DNA of 64,000 nt from Pterobdella sp. o SKG-2022 (GCA_964035795.1 OZ038322.1:7331037-7395036), one strand, 5' to 3'; positions 35,589-49,500 are shown, counted from the stretch's first letter. A program made the numbers and translations. Notes: generated by a model not told the origin, from the letters alone.

Positions 35589-36398
35589 TTTTATCAGTGT
35601 TTTCTCAAAATCATTATATTAAAATATCTTTCAGTTTCTGATTCAAGACAGTTTTTGGATACTTTTTTTGAATTATGTTTTAATTATTAGCATAGCGTCA
35701 GTTTTTATCGATTGAATTTTTTATTAAATTGTGTACAACATTTTTTTGAAGTATTTCTAGATGGAAAAAATTTTCCAAAATTATCAACTTTTTAATACAT
35801 GATAGTTTCAAGCAGTATAATATCTATATATACGCTGCCATATACATCGGATGGCATATACAGATAGATGTGAATATTTTTATCTTTGACGAAAAACATT
35901 TTTCTAAAAAATGTTATTTTATATTCGTTATTTTGACGTCCAAGTAGTATTTTCTCACGTAATTGTTCCATTTGTCTTCTTGTATCAGATTCAATCAATT
36001 TTAATGATGAATCATTCAATATTTTCTATTTCACAATGAAATATTCTATAAATGGAAATTTTGTATTTCTCAACAGGTTATTCAAAATTTATTTTATTGC
36101 TTTTACAAGTTCTATCCACTTTCTCATATCCGAAAACCCTTTTACCGAACGCTTATTGGCGGAATAAGCCCCAATTAGAGGCTTATTGACTGGCAATTCA
36201 ATTAGCTTTCTTCTCTCACGCTTCTTTTCGATGTCGATTTTTGATTTTTTGCTTCAAAAATTGAAAAAATATTCTATTTATAAAAAATTTTTGAACTTTT
36301 CAGAATAAATTAAAAAAATTTTTTGAAATTTAGTAATGAAAGAATAACAGCTTTATTGGAAAATTTTTCAAGCATGATTCCTGATATACAGTTAACGT
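35589..36398. other. 5' flank of the LHFPL-like gene with a coding-like island
   Basis: On the minus strand, about 36033-35940 after a possible acceptor reads KILNDSSLKLIESDTRRQME then QLREKILLGRQNN, which looks like part of a helical protein. No matching donor or neighbour exon was found. A hairpin with 8-bp stem AATAAGCC/GGCTTATT lies near 36161-36186. Confidence 0.3.
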
Positions 36399-36655
36399 TT
36401 AATTTTTGTTTTCATAAGACAGTGAACATTTACATTTGATTTTTGAGCCTTGACAATCCTTCAGCTGTGAAGGAAGCATTAAAGCAGAATATAAAATTGA
36501 GTGCATTGTTGCTTTTGTGCGATTATATTTTACGTTTATCACATAGATACTTTTGGATATGATAGAAGAGAATATAATACGGGGGAAAGTATTTGTCTTC
36601 GATAGTTCAATTAGAATAATTGATGTTCCTTTTATTGCTTTTACGACCACAAAAA
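36399..36655 (-). other. Coding-like island, unidentified
   Basis: A minus-strand frame of about 80 codons reads VVVKAIKGTSIILIELSKTN and, further on, NRTKATMHSILYSALMLPSQ. It has no ATG of its own and would need an upstream exon. A possible donor (AAATGTAAATG) lies near its end. Composition suggests protein, but no family is recognised. Confidence 0.25.
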
Positions 36656-37925
36656 CGGATGTTGGAAATTATCTAATTACTTATTCAGAACCTCCAGCAC
36701 CGATTTAAAGATTTGAGAAAACTTATAAAAAATTCAAAAAAAAAACTAAACTAAAAATGAAAGCTAGCCAGTAGAATGAAATTTTCAGAAACATATATTT
36801 TCATAAAAGAATGAATAGATATGGAAGATAAGCTAAAAAGATAAATTCATGCATTAAATAGAGCTATAAATAAAAGATATTTATCTAAAAAAATAAACTT
36901 GTAAGATGAAAATATTTTCATTTATAAATTATTATAATAGAAAAGCAAAAATTCTCCAGCTAGCGAGAGCAATAGTGGAACAGATGGCTAGGTAATAAGA
37001 TTTTAGACGTTTGGATACATCATTTACATTCTAATTACTCGCTTGTGTGACCTGTTCAATCCATCCTACCTCGAAATTTTCTTCAAAATATTCTTCATGT
37101 CTTTCGCAGCTGTTTCTGAAACGCTTTTCAAAACGAAGCTTATATTTGATAATTCACTTCATATTTTTCAAATAATATTAACGTTTTTAGTTCTTATTTA
37201 AAGTTAATAATTAATTTTTTTGAAGTTTAAACCATTTTAAAAAAAGTTTTTGTACTAAATGAGGCATATATTACGCTATCTTTTCAATATTTAGCCTTTT
37301 ATGAAACATGCGCACTGGCAGCTTACTCAACCTGGGGCTAACGTCGTCAAGAAAGGGAGCTATCCCTAGAGAAACGAGAGTTCTATATTGTTCTCTATCT
37401 GCAAAAAAAAATATCGCATGCTTTGAATGCAACTAACAATGGGGATGATTAACTGCTGGAAAACTACGGAGGTACCTTTAAAATCCAGTTTAGAAAAAAA
37501 CTGCAAAAAATTTTTTTCCAACGATTTTATGGAAAAATTTTATAATTATTTGCTCATATGTAGACTAGGATCAGTGGGATTTAGTATGTCTTTCATGGGA
37601 GGAAAAGGATAAGTATGAAGAATTTAATGGGCGCTGTGAAGATGTTTGTCTCAGTTAAAATTTCGAAAATAATTGACATAGAAATCTAGTCAACAAACTT
37701 ATACTTTTGGTGGCTTATTATTTCAATTCGAATATTTTGAGACATGTTGAAAAATTTCAAATCATTTAATTCTTTAAGATAATTTAGAAAAATGTTTTTT
37801 TTTATATAAAATAACTATGAAAAAGTATTTCAAAGTTATAATCACTTTTTTCACATATATAGTTGAGTAAAATATTACTTTAAAGCATAGTATAAATTTT
37901 TTTGAAATTTTCGTGAATTTCACAA
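36656..37925. other. AT-rich spacer
   Basis: No supported ORF, RNA gene or repeat. Confidence 0.5.
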
Positions 37926-38165
37926 TTATCCTCTCCACTTCTTCGATAAATGTTTTTTCGGACGTAACTTTAAGAATTCAGGCAAAGTTTTGAGATGACA
38001 AATGGGTGATTGAACTTTATATGCAACTCCATGCACCTTCAACAATTGATAGTCCATACATTCTTGTCGGGTTAAAAAGTTTTTTAGAGTGACAAAAAGC
38101 TGAGGTGACCAATTATTGTTGGAGAAAAAAGATTGGTGCATTTGCTTATATACCCACAACTGCAT
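37926..38165 (-). CDS. Possible small ORF or terminal exon, unidentified
   Basis: A 79-codon frame starts MQLWVYKQMHQSFFSNNNWS and continues with LTRQECMDYQLLKVHGVAYK then VQSPICHLKTLPEFLKLRPK, ending in a basic KKHLSKKWRG tail. The basic, short product with a YQLLKV motif is vaguely like a mitochondrial ribosomal protein, but I cannot place it in a family. It lies about 120 bp downstream of the coiled-coil gene on the same strand. Confidence 0.3.
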   Translation of the reverse strand: MQLWVYKQMHQSFFSNNNWSPQLFVTLKNFLTRQECMDYQLLKVHGVAYKVQSPICHLKTLPEFLKLRPKKHLSKKWRG

Positions 38166-38282
38166 AAGTGTTTTGTTTTTTTGATAACCACTGAGATTAA
38201 TTTAAAAGGTTTGAAGCTTATATATAGTATTCTTTATATTTAAAATTGAATCCAAAAAATTAATTTACTGCTTAGTAATGGA

Positions 38283-38997
38283 TTAACGTTTTCGACCTAC
38301 TTGCTTAAGAACCGCAGCATTTCTAACGGTTAAGTCTAGGATTTCTTTAGCTTTGTCATTATGACAAAACCTTTCTTTACTAAATTTTTCATTCTCTTTT
38401 GAATGGTTTTTAGAATCGATTTGCACAAAGTCTTGGAAACAGTCGTCCCATACATATTCATGAGTATTTTCATTTGTTTTAATCTTTTATCAATTTGATT
38501 AAATTTTTCAATGACAATTTTCTTTTCAAAATCAAATAAGCATTTAATAAAATCAATAACTTTACTTTGAAGTTTGGGCCTACTCCCATACTTTTCAGTT
38601 GGAGAACTGAATCACAATACTCATCTTTTGTTTTTTTGTATTCTTTTAAAAGTGAAAATTTAGTGCAAAGTAATTCTTTTTCTTCGGCATCGCTTACATC
38701 AGCCAACCTATTTTCAATGTCGCCGAAATCCACGATTGGTTCATCATAAGAGTGCCTCATTTGAAATAACTTGAACATTAAGTTTAACTCCTTGTTTTGG
38801 TTTTGCAACATTTCAAGTTTATTTTCAACATTTTCTTTTTCAACTGAAGCATTGCGACAAAATGTTCTTATTTGGTCGATTAAAATGTGAATTGGATTGC
38901 AAAAGTCTGTTTGCACTGCGATATCTTTTGATTTGATTTTTGAATAAAACTTTCTATTTCTAGTATAAGAACTTGTAATTTTCTTTTTGAAATTCAT
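38283..38997 (-). CDS. Unidentified coiled-coil protein
   Basis: The start MNFKKKITSSYTRNRKFYSK opens a 144-codon exon (38997-38566). A second exon (38483-38283), joined through GTAAAG..AAAAG in phase 0, gives 210 aa. Residues 40-140 are helical and charged (VEKENVENKLEMLQNQNKEL, then EEKELLCTKFSLLKEYKKTK), consistent with a coiled coil. The second exon reads THEYVWDDCFQDFVQIDSKN and ends TVRNAAVLKQVGRKR. An alternative 44-bp intron would give a different, very basic C-terminus; I prefer the first because its composition is more protein-like. No family is recognised. The gene is divergent from HEATR6, 977 bp away. Confidence 0.5.
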
Positions 38998-39974
38998 TTT
39001 TAAAAAGTTGAAACAAAATATTTATTCTGTCAACGTCTAGCACTAGCTCTCAATTTTATAAAGAATTTGAAACGATAATATTTTAAATACAAAATATTAA
39101 CTTTTTTTTTGTTAAAATCGAGTGTCTCATTTGAACATTAAATTTAACTTTAATTTCAATTTTTGCTTATAGTAGGAAGGAAGTTGGCCCCGGTTGTCCT
39201 GTTTTTCGGGCTATCTTTTTTCAAATTTGCCTCATAAATTTCAACCCGTTTTGACTTTATGGAACGAAGATTTTCAACCTCTTTTGTTCCAACCTCATAA
39301 TCGGCTGATAGGTTAGCTTATTCAGTCAACTTAACTGCTTCCGCATTTTAAGCTTATTTTTTGAGGCATTTTGGAAAATTGTAACATGACTGATAGTGTC
39401 ATTGCAAGTGAAATCTTGAACCATTATTCGATTGTTTTTAAGGGGTATACTATCATCACATTTAGACCTTTTTCCTTAGTGCAAGATACACAAAAATCGA
39501 TAGTATATGGGCTGATAGAAAAGCTCTTTTATGAGGTCATTTACTTAAGTCTGCCATAAAAATCATCGGGTTATAATTGATACAACTCTTAGATAAAATA
39601 ATAATATATAAAAAGCTTTATGTTATAATGAGTCATATGAACAATATATATAGAATAAAAAAATTAACAAATGTTTAAGTATGAACATAATTTCTATAGC
39701 GCTCCCTAGTAGTTCAGTGGTGCACACCTTCCATTCATGGCTTGATGGATGTTTCAACAAATTTTTTAAAACAAAAGCTAAAAAATTTCTGTTTATAACA
39801 ACTTTTTATCAACAAAAAAAAACAAAAATAAAAAAAACATTGTAGTAAAAGATTACTTATAAATAATATCACCTTACTTATTTTCTAGTCAAGCATGTCA
39901 ACAATAAACTTTATTCAGTTAAAATTTTAATTTCGGTAAACCGTATTTTAATCTATTTTAATAAAGTTTAAAAA
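38998..39974. other. Spacer between divergent genes
   Basis: AT-rich. A segment at about 39702-39722 resembles a tRNA A-box (TAGTTCAGTGGTGC) but no B-box follows. An open stretch at 39371-39559 (+) has no family motif. Confidence 0.45.
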
Positions 39975-42900
39975 ATGGATATTGAACGAATAAATAATCT
40001 TTTAGACCGAAAACAGCAAAATATAGAAAAAATTGAGATATTAGTAAATGAAGTTTCAATGTTGTATAAAACAAGGCCCAAAGCCGGTAATCAAAAAGTT
40101 GTTGACTTGATCTTGCAACAACTAACTCTGCTTGTTAACTCTAATTTTGTTTTGCCTCAAAAAGTGAAATTTTGTTTTTATAAAGATATAAACTATGTCA
40201 AACGTGTAGTATATAATTAATATACCATTATCAATTACTTGTAATTGACATCTTTTAATATATAAAATAATTTGAGTACTCAAACATTTTTTAAAGTTAA
40301 CTAAAAAGAGTAAAAGTTGACAACTTGAGAGTTTTTAATAATTCCATAATTGATTCATTCTCTAATAATAAAATTACCAGGCAATAGATCAAATGGCAGT
40401 AGAACTGTCAAGTTTGATGATGACTGACTTATCAAATAAAGCATTTGTTTGCTTCCTCCAAATCTTTTTTACTTTATACCACCATCAAAAAGTATTTCAT
40501 TTAATTTTAGCACACAATATAATCTAAGTTTTTATTATTTACCACTAAAACTGATTTTATGTGATTATTTATTTAAATAATTTTTTATTCACTTTTTCAA
40601 TTCTTTGCTAATTTTTAATCAAATCTTCATTTTTTAAAAATATAATAAATTGCAGAGAATAATAGAAAAAGGACAAGAAAAAATGCTTGAAATTTTTTTA
40701 TCAGCACTATCCACATTTTCTAATAAAAACAAAGGAATTATCAATAGTGATGAGATTGATAATGTTGTTCTTCTGATTCGATGTATTGCAGCTGTTTTGT
40801 TTCATAACTGCAATGCTTTAACTGATGTGAGTTTTTCTTAGAATACTAAATGTCATATTTAAATTATATATATATCTTCAAAATAACATTTGAAACTTGT
40901 AATTGAAAAATATTTGTTAATTAAAACCTACATATTTTTACTACATGCTCTATTCTCACAAAACATGTCCTTACAGTACCATAAGATAGTTATAGAAACA
41001 ATTGCCAATGCATCATCAAAGATCTGCAAAATTATAAGTATTAATCAAAATAGAACAATAAATGAAAGCAAGTTGACAGAGAGTAAACAATTCAATAATG
41101 CCAATGAGAAAAAAACATCAAAAGATGAAAGTACAGATAGCACAAAAGAGGAAGGTGTTATTTCTATGCAAGAGTTGTCTGTTATGTGTGCTGCTACTTC
41201 TTGTGTTAACACTCTTACTTATTGGTTTGTGTTTGCTTACTTTGTTTCAACAGATTCATAAAATTTTTATGTGGTAAATCTTCAAATATATTGTTATCTA
41301 ATGAATAGTTCAACTCATATGGTGGATCAAAGAATTATATTAACTTCTAATTCAATTATAAGATTTTATTATTTCTTAATCAATTTTGAATAAATCACGT
41401 TTGAATGTGCAAAACCAACCAATCAGCAAAGAACCTGAAGAGTGGCTCATGACTGAAGAACCAATGCTAATATTATTCATGCTGCAAACTCTACAAAAAC
41501 TTCAGCCTCTTCACAAAAAAATGCTCATCTATAACAATAACAAAAGTTTCAAAGTTAAAAACGCATTAGACCAATCATTCACAAGTAAACCTGACAATAC
41601 AAAGCATACCCACTCAAGAGAAAACAAACCTAATATACAATCACCGAAAAAGAGCAATGTCATGGATGATTCTGTCAATATTGAAGCATTATGCAGCCCC
41701 AATGAAGCCTATGAGGGGCTGATGGGTTTGCATTGCAAGGTTTGTTTGCATCATGTATATTAACATAAATTCTTGTCTTTATTAGATTTTTAATCTATGT
41801 TTTTATCCATAAATCATTCTTTACACCTTGTACCAATGAAAGTAATATATGGATTAATATTTAAAACACCATTTTAAATTTTTAGACAGTAGAATGTTGT
41901 ATGGTGGCCATTAGCAATAGTATTATTAACTCTAGGAGTTTTCCCACCACTCTTGTTGACTATCTGATGCTTTGTCTGCAGGTAAATTTTTCCTGGTTGT
42001 GCTATTTCAAATCTTTATCATTAGCGGTGTTTTTTTTTATTTGTTATTTCTATAGGAAATTTTATTTAATGTTAAATCATTGTAGTTGTATATAGTGTAC
42101 AAACCAACCACAAGCAACAATGCTGCAGGACCTTTGTCAACAAAACTTGAGCAGATTTATATCAACAACATCGAGTCAGTCAATGACAATAATAACAATA
42201 TGAATAATAATAGCAACAACAATAATAATGATGTTAGTCCATGTCAAAAAACTCCAAATAAAAAAGGAGGAAAACTATCTACTAAAAAAAACGCCAAAAA
42301 GAAAAATAAGCACAAAAAACCACAATCCAAAGAAGATGAAGATTCAGAGAATGACGAACTTAAATTAGATGAAGAATTTTATGTAAAAAGTATTTTAAAA
42401 GAAGAGCAGAAAAAGTCTACAAGACTGACAAAGAGTTTGAAAGACGGCAAGAAGGATATTCAGTCTGTAAGAGTAGCTACTCTATCGTGCCTGCAGTTTG
42501 CTATTAAGGTTTTTAATGTGCTTTATTCGAAGCTATTTTTATTTTATTTTGATGAATTTTTTGTTTATTAATATTTTATATGAATATTTTTATTTTACTA
42601 TAAATAATTAAATTAATATCGTTCGAATTATCTGGTCAAACCAGGTAGTGGACAAAAGAGTGATGTTAGGGTACTGGGTACAATTGCTACCTGATTCACC
42701 GACCCGTTTTCACAATTATCCTCTTTTCGAAGCTTCCCTTCTTGACCATCATCATAGGGTTAGTGATTGTTGCATTGACAACTTGTATAATTGCTTATAA
42801 TTGACCTGTACGCACTGAGTTTTTTTTCAGCTTGACAATAAAATAACGATAAAAAATAGATATTTGTGTCAGTAATGTTGCTTTAAGGAGCATGTAGAAT

Positions 42901-45900
42901 GAATACAGCTACTTATTAATATTGTTAGGTAAGGTTAGAAGCATTGTCAGTCTTGAGACAACTGACTGAGGGAAGCAAGCAACTATTAATGGCTGCTGGG
43001 GCTGGTTCCAACATGGCGTTCACCTCTTTCAGTTCTTTCTTGGAAGCTTGCATTAAGCAACTTCACAGGTTAATTTTAATATTTTTGTGATATAGTCAAC
43101 AATCAAATAAATAATTTCTCTGGCTTTTTTAATTGAATGTATCATTACTATCAATATTGAGTTTCATTACATTTAATCTAATCAACTTTTTCAGGTGTGT
43201 GTGGCATGTGTTGATGCGAGAGAGAGTCTATGTAGTGCTGACACAAGCTATCAAGTTACTTAACAATCTTTTCATCAATACTCCATATCAAAAAGTTGAA
43301 GCTGGTCTGTTGACTTCGAGTTTAGGGCTTCTCAAACCTTTACTCAGTTGCTACAACATCGGAGTTCAAGTAAAATTAGCATTATCATGATTTTGTGCCA
43401 TTTTTTTAATGAAAAATATAGTTTTCCAAAATGAAACAATATTTAGTTAATTTCAAAACTTCATTATTCATTTATATTCACAACCACAGGTCCCAGCTCT
43501 TAACAGTCTTCATAACGTAATCCTATCACAAACTGATCACAACGAAGTGGTTGCATTTATAAATGGTGCCCCTTTTAGCGGTATTAATAGTAGTTTCACG
43601 GGAAGCAATAAAAGTATTAATAGTAAACTCGGTTTAAGCGGTACCGTTAACACTACTATCAAAACTAATGATGAATGGCTATATTGCTTATGCGAAAGTC
43701 TACTGAGAGATGCAGTTACACCGCGAAGACAAAATCACTATAAACGTCCTATTTCATCCCTTCACACCTCTCCACCAATCATGTCGTCTGATGATTCATC
43801 TGACATCACTTCTTCCGATTTGACCTCATCAGAAAATGAAATGCCTTCATTGTGTGGCCTACAAGCTGTTCCTGTAAGACTTGAAGCTTTGAGGATTCTG
43901 TCAGTGTTGAGCTTGAAGCATTTTGGAATGTTACGCAAACATATGACACGTATGCACTCTCTCATGATTCATTGCCTATGTGATCCATCCCAGTTTATCC
44001 TTCTTTATGCTGCTAAGGTATTATATATTTATATAGAATTTTTAAAATTATTTTTAATGTTTCATCTAAAGTTTTTTTAGAAAAATTTCACTTGATTCAT
44101 ATTAGTTCTTAAGAAATATTAATTATCATGGATTTCGTTAGTATTAACTATAATACCAATAATCATAGTGGTTGGAGAGTTTGTCGACAAGTATGTCTAT
44201 AGAAGGGGAAACTGCCTCTGCATTCAAGCTTTGGTCAAGCCTGCTGGAAAACATCGTTCCTACCATACTAACCACATGTCCAAACATCACCGTCAAAACT
44301 GCTATGGTGCAAGCTCTAGGCTGTATGGGGGAATTGGTGTTTAACGAGTTACCCAATCAAAAACACATTTTCCTCATTTCTATAATAATCGGTTTATCAT
44401 CGTCATCTACACCACTGCCATCATTGAAATCTTCATTTTCGAAATCATCATCAAAATCTCCAGCCACAGCAAATGATCTTTTGCTAACAGGGGCGTTAGA
44501 GGCTTTGTCAAAGTTTGTGTGTTTCAAATTGCTGCTAAACGACCCTTGTTTCGTTGCAGACGTCGTATTGAATATATGCAAAGCTTGCAATCATAGCAAC
44601 ATCAATGTAGTCTTGAAAGCCACTTTAGCTCTCAACAACCTATCCGACCACGCTGAAAACATCCTTGAAGAAACTTCGAGGGAGCATCTGATAACAGCCT
44701 GCATCATTGTCATTCACAAACATGATAAAGCACGTGCAAAATCATTGAGGTGTCTTGGAAATTTGTTGAGTTGTGCAAGTGTAAATGGAGCCTTATTGAA
44801 TGAAGCTTGCGCCACTATAAATAAATATATCTGCAATTCTCTTCTCAAAGTTATTTTTTATTATTTTATTTATTTCAAGTATAAATTAGATTTATTCTAA
44901 TTTAAAGCATAGATTTGTATATTTATTCGTTTTTTGTTGATATCTTTTAACAACAATGAAACATCAATATGATATAAACATCAAGGTGCGTTGGAATGCA
45001 TGCTACAGCCTAGGAAAGTTGCTGAAAAATAAAGATATAAACCTTATTGTTAGCTTTCATTTCTATTTATCATTCATTGTTGTCCGAGAATGGCATGTTT
45101 AAATTATTAAAACCATTTACTTCCGCCAAAGGATTTACCCCCTGGACTCATGAAGGAGTCTTTTGAGCTGGTCATTAAGACGTTGAAAACTGCCAACAAT
45201 ACTAAGGTTTTATAACAATAAAACAATAATAATAAGGATAATAATAATATTAATAATGATTAGTTTTCACTACATTATTACATTCAACGTTGAGCCTTTT
45301 TATATTCGTCCAATGATGGAGCTCACTGCTTTTACTTTTACTTGCGTATTATACAAAACTTAGTGATTTATATAGTAATTCTATTTTTTCATTAGTGATC
45401 ATTTGTTGTAGGTGAAGATGAGTGCAATATGGACATTGTGTGTATTACAAGACAAGGACATACTTGGCGGTTTGATGCTGGATGTAATGGAATGTTTATG
45501 GTGCCTTCTTATCTCTGTTGGTGACGATATAAGCGTGCCTCAAGAAGTCACTCTTGCTATAAAGGTGCTTTTTCTCGAGTTTTCTTATTTCTTAGATTTT
45601 TATGAATTTTAGAACTTGTAAAATCAACAAAATAGGTGCTTATTATGTATCATTTCAACAGACTCATCAAGCTTTCTACAATTTGTTGTCAATGGTAGAT
45701 GAGGGGGAAATGCATGCGGTGGCTGTCTGGATCCAAAAAGAAGGCAGCAAACTAAAAGTGAACAAAGTCTTAGAATGGCTGGGCGAAGAAGCTCAATGCA
45801 ATATGGCTTCTGATGATGATGGGCTCAAAGTTGCAGCCGCAGAAGCATTTAAAAGAATGGAAAAGTTACGAAATGAAAAAAACTCCCAATCCGTTTTGTT

Positions 45901-45937
45901 ACTCAACCAAATTTTTTTTCCAAATATTAATGTTTGA
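39975..45937 (+). CDS. HEATR6: HEATR6-like HEAT/ARM-repeat protein
   Basis: About 16 exons, from MDIERINNLLDRKQQNIEKI (exon 1, 39975-40163) to the stop at 45935-45937. Matches to HEATR6 come in order. VDKRVMLGYWVQLLPDSPTR parallels human KKVLYGYWSAFIPDTP. VRLEALSVLRQLTEGSKQLL follows. VPVRLEALRILSVLSLKHFG parallels PMRLEALQVLTLLARGYF. Then come VKTAMVQALGCMGELVF, VVLKATLALNNLSDHAENIL and VRWNACYSLGKLLKNKDINL, the last parallel to VRWNACYAMGNMFKN. A Lys-rich linker near 42240-42470 corresponds to the KKKK region of human HEATR6 and here includes Asn runs. The protein is an alpha-solenoid with no defined molecular function. Boundaries of exons 4-5 (about 41220-41400) are the least certain. Confidence 0.87.
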
Positions 45938-46598
45938 ATATTAAGACTATGTTCTAAAAATTTTGAAAATTATTTGAACTTACTTAATAATGTTTTTGAA
46001 ATATTTTTGTCTTAGTCAATTGTTTTTTTTTTGAATGTATTTGATTTTTTCAATTGTGAAAACTGGGATCAAGCTTTTTAAATGCTTAAACAGATAAATT
46101 TTTTTAAATTTCAAAATTGAAAAATTTCATGGAAGTGTCCAATAAAATACCCAATATAATACCCAAAGTAACTTGAAATTACTAAATTAGAATCAAAACT
46201 CAAAATTATAGCTGTAATTAAGACAGTTTGACACTGAAGGTTTCCTCGAGGAACGTAAACCAGTCAGTAGATCGAAAAAAACCTAGAAAAAATGCTTGAA
46301 AAAAATTTAAAAAAAACTGGGGTTAGAAGAAAAACATGAAAAGTTAGGATTTCGTCAACCCCTCTTGGTAAAGGACAAATGAAGTTAAACGATAATGAGA
46401 ATAAAAATTGCTGTTAGGTTTTATCCAATCCTAAATTGAAAAAAAGTTTTCTTCAAGAGAGTTCAGTTTTATATAAACGTCTTTTGTGAATATAATATTT
46501 TTATGAACTGTCAATCATTATAGTTAGGCCGCCTGCTATTAGTTAGATCAACCAAGTGCTATAAATAGTGTTGCGTATCTAAGGAAAAAAACTAAAAA
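45938..46598. promoter_or_regulatory. HEATR6 3' flank and IFT122 5' region
   Basis: A 661 bp gap on the same strand. A TATA-like GCTATAAATAGTG lies about 40 bp before the IFT122 ATG. I looked for an RFX X-box, common in front of ciliary genes, and saw only a half-site-like GTTGCG, not a full inverted motif. Confidence 0.35.
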
Positions 46599-49500
46599 AT
46601 GAAAGTTTCTTTATTATGGGATATCGAAGTTTTCAAAAATAAAACTCTCCACTGGTAAATGTTGAACTAATGATTAAACATTTTTTAAAATCAAATATCC
46701 TTTTTAAAAAGGATAAAAATTTATTTAAATATATACCTTGACAACCACTATTTTAAATTAATTTTGAAAATTCATTAAAACAAAATTAATTTTAATATGT
46801 CTTAAAACAACATTTTTATGATTACAGTTTATGGGATTTGAGCATAAGTAGTGATGGGTCAAAAGTGGCTGTAGCTGGCAGCCAAAAGGTGCTGATATTC
46901 AGTTGCACCGATGGAGTTTTGTTGCATTCATTAAAAGGACATTCAGCTGACGTGATTTGTTGTGACTTTTCTTCTGATGGCAAACTTCTGGCGTCAGGGT
47001 CTATGGATCATAGTGTCATCGTATGGGACGAAAATTTTAAAGGATTGTTGAAATTCACGTTTGTGATTTTTTCCAATTTTCATTAAAAACTACTTATTCA
47101 TAATGATTGAAAATTATAGCGATAATTTGCCTTTTTCTTTGCTGGAAAAATGGCCTATAAAAAGAATAATGAGAATCATAATGTAAATGAACACTTTTGA
47201 AACTCCATCAAAATTTATTTTTCATTTTGTTTTGCAGGCATAGTGGTCCTATCACTAGTTTAAGATTCAACCCTACATCGCCCATTCTCTTATCATTGTC
47301 TGTTGAAGACTTCGGTGAGTTCATTTAAATAATTAATTTTTTGTTGAAGTTTGTTGAGTTTTTTTAAAACTAAAGAGACACTGGGTAAAATTATTTTTAG
47401 AACGTACGAAGCTTTTGGTAAGGGGAATTAGCACCTTATTATTGATAATGCATGATCAAAGCTTGGATGATGTTAAAAATAGCTTATATCAATGTAAGTT
47501 CATCTTAAAAAAAGCTTAGTACATTGAAAATACAATTTTATCAGTGTTTCTCTACTTTTACGTTCAACAGGCTCTAAAACTAAGGTGTTACGTTGTTAGT
47601 ACGGAATATACGATAAGACAATCTTGTCGATCTGTCAAATAAACTTTATAATATACCATGGTTTAAAAGATCTAATAATACAAATATTACAAAAAACTCA
47701 ATGATTAGAAAATTAATCTATTGGGGTTTTCATCTTACGCTTTCAAGATGCTCATTTCGAATAAAAAATGAAAATTTGAGAAACTACAATAAAGTTTGAA
47801 TTATTTATTCTGAGATTTCCATGTTAAGCTATCTCAAATCACCATTGAAACAGCTATATGGACGCAAGAAGACAACAGCGTAGTAAAGACTCAACTGAAC
47901 AACACCAGCGCTAAATACCAGAGAGGTACATGCGTTTCATGGACGCACAATGGGCAAAACTTTGCCATTTCTAACTACGACGGAACCATTTCTATTAGGA
48001 GTAAGGTCTGTTGATGGATATTAAAGTTATGTTGAGATTGAATCTAAAAATTATTTAGTCAGGGGAAGAGGAACATGTGATAGACAGAAGTAGTTCAGGA
48101 ATGGTGTGGGCCATTGATTTCACTTATGATAGGTTTGTTATAGACACTATAACAAGTCTACAACTTTTCTACAAGAATAATCTTTTGAATTCAAAACTAT
48201 TTATAATATAATAATATTTATTAAAATTTTGAATGTTATTTTTTTTTCGAAAAAATAATTAAACTTTAAAACACAGTAAAGAACACCAAAACATATTAGC
48301 TGTAGTTGATTGGTCCCGACGTTTGTCTCTCTACTACCTAGATGGATCTATGGTTGATTTGCGCTATTCTTCATTATTATAAAAAATCATTATAGAAAAA
48401 TACAAGCTTTAAAATTTAGTTATGTTAGTGAATAATAAAATATGCATTTCAAATTGATGATACTTTTTAAACAATCAAACTTATAATTAATGTTTATTTA
48501 CTTCGGAAAAGGTTTCAAAGACAGACAAAATGTTGGATTACGACCCATGCTTCGTGGCATGGTATAACGACAAACAACGCAAATTTTTATTAATAGGAGG
48601 ATCAAATAGGAAGGTAAACCTCCACACACATAATGGATACTTTCTTTTTAGCGTTGTCACCACTAGCGACTGGGTCTGGCAGTGTCGAAAGCTACCATCA
48701 TCCGATGTCGTAGTACGTTTGTTTTTTGTATATCTATTGATAATTTGAACACATTTTGTTTTAATGTATGTTTTGTCTATCATAATGTGTTGTCTTGTCT
48801 GTGATTTCCACGATTTGTGGCTAGGGAACAAAAACTTTTAAACTAGGTAAATCACTTTGATAGACAAAGTATTATAACACATAGCATACAACCCCACAGA
48901 TATCTTGTACTCAGAATGGTAAATTAGCCAAGCATAGTCTCCAAACGTCGCAAGTGCATTCTTTTTATAAAGACAGGTACCTGCCTTGTAAGATCATAAT
49001 AACCAATGTTTCAAAAACAGGTAAAAATCCTCTTATGTTTAAATATTTTATTATTGGGATGAAGCGGTTGTTGCCAAACCCATCTTCAGAATTTGATGTT
49101 GCTTATGATGATTTTCTCATGAAAAACTTAATATTTCCTACAATTGAAATTCGACCCGTTCTATACAATAACTATTTTCTATTGAATTTAATATAAAAAA
49201 TGTGTACACTCAAGGTATTTATTGCAAATTTTTCCCCAACTTGTATCAGATATGCCTATAGAGACCGCCTCACTGATGTGCTGGTGTGTCTGCTCACGTG
49301 TGATAAAAAAGGTTTTTCTTTCAAAATTATATGAAAAAGCTTTATAGCCGTCACAATGGCTTCCCACAGTGCGAATCCGCAGCAGAGAGCTGGTGAAGAA
49401 GGTGGCAGTGCACAAGAATATGCTGCTAATACAACACACTGAGTTGTACTTCGTCTACGCATGTCCCGCAGACAACCCCACATCGACTCAGTATCAATTG

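Noticed and set aside
39702..39760. tRNA gene or SINE head
   Set aside because: Only an A-box-like TAGTTCAGTGGTGC is present; no B-box or stems follow.
43762..43965. Minus-strand ORF opposite HEATR6
   Set aside because: It is the antisense shadow of a HEATR6 exon; its acidic run mirrors Ser-rich coding sequence.
46540..46598. RFX X-box in front of IFT122
   Set aside because: Only a GTTGCG half-site is present. The second half-site at the required spacing is missing.
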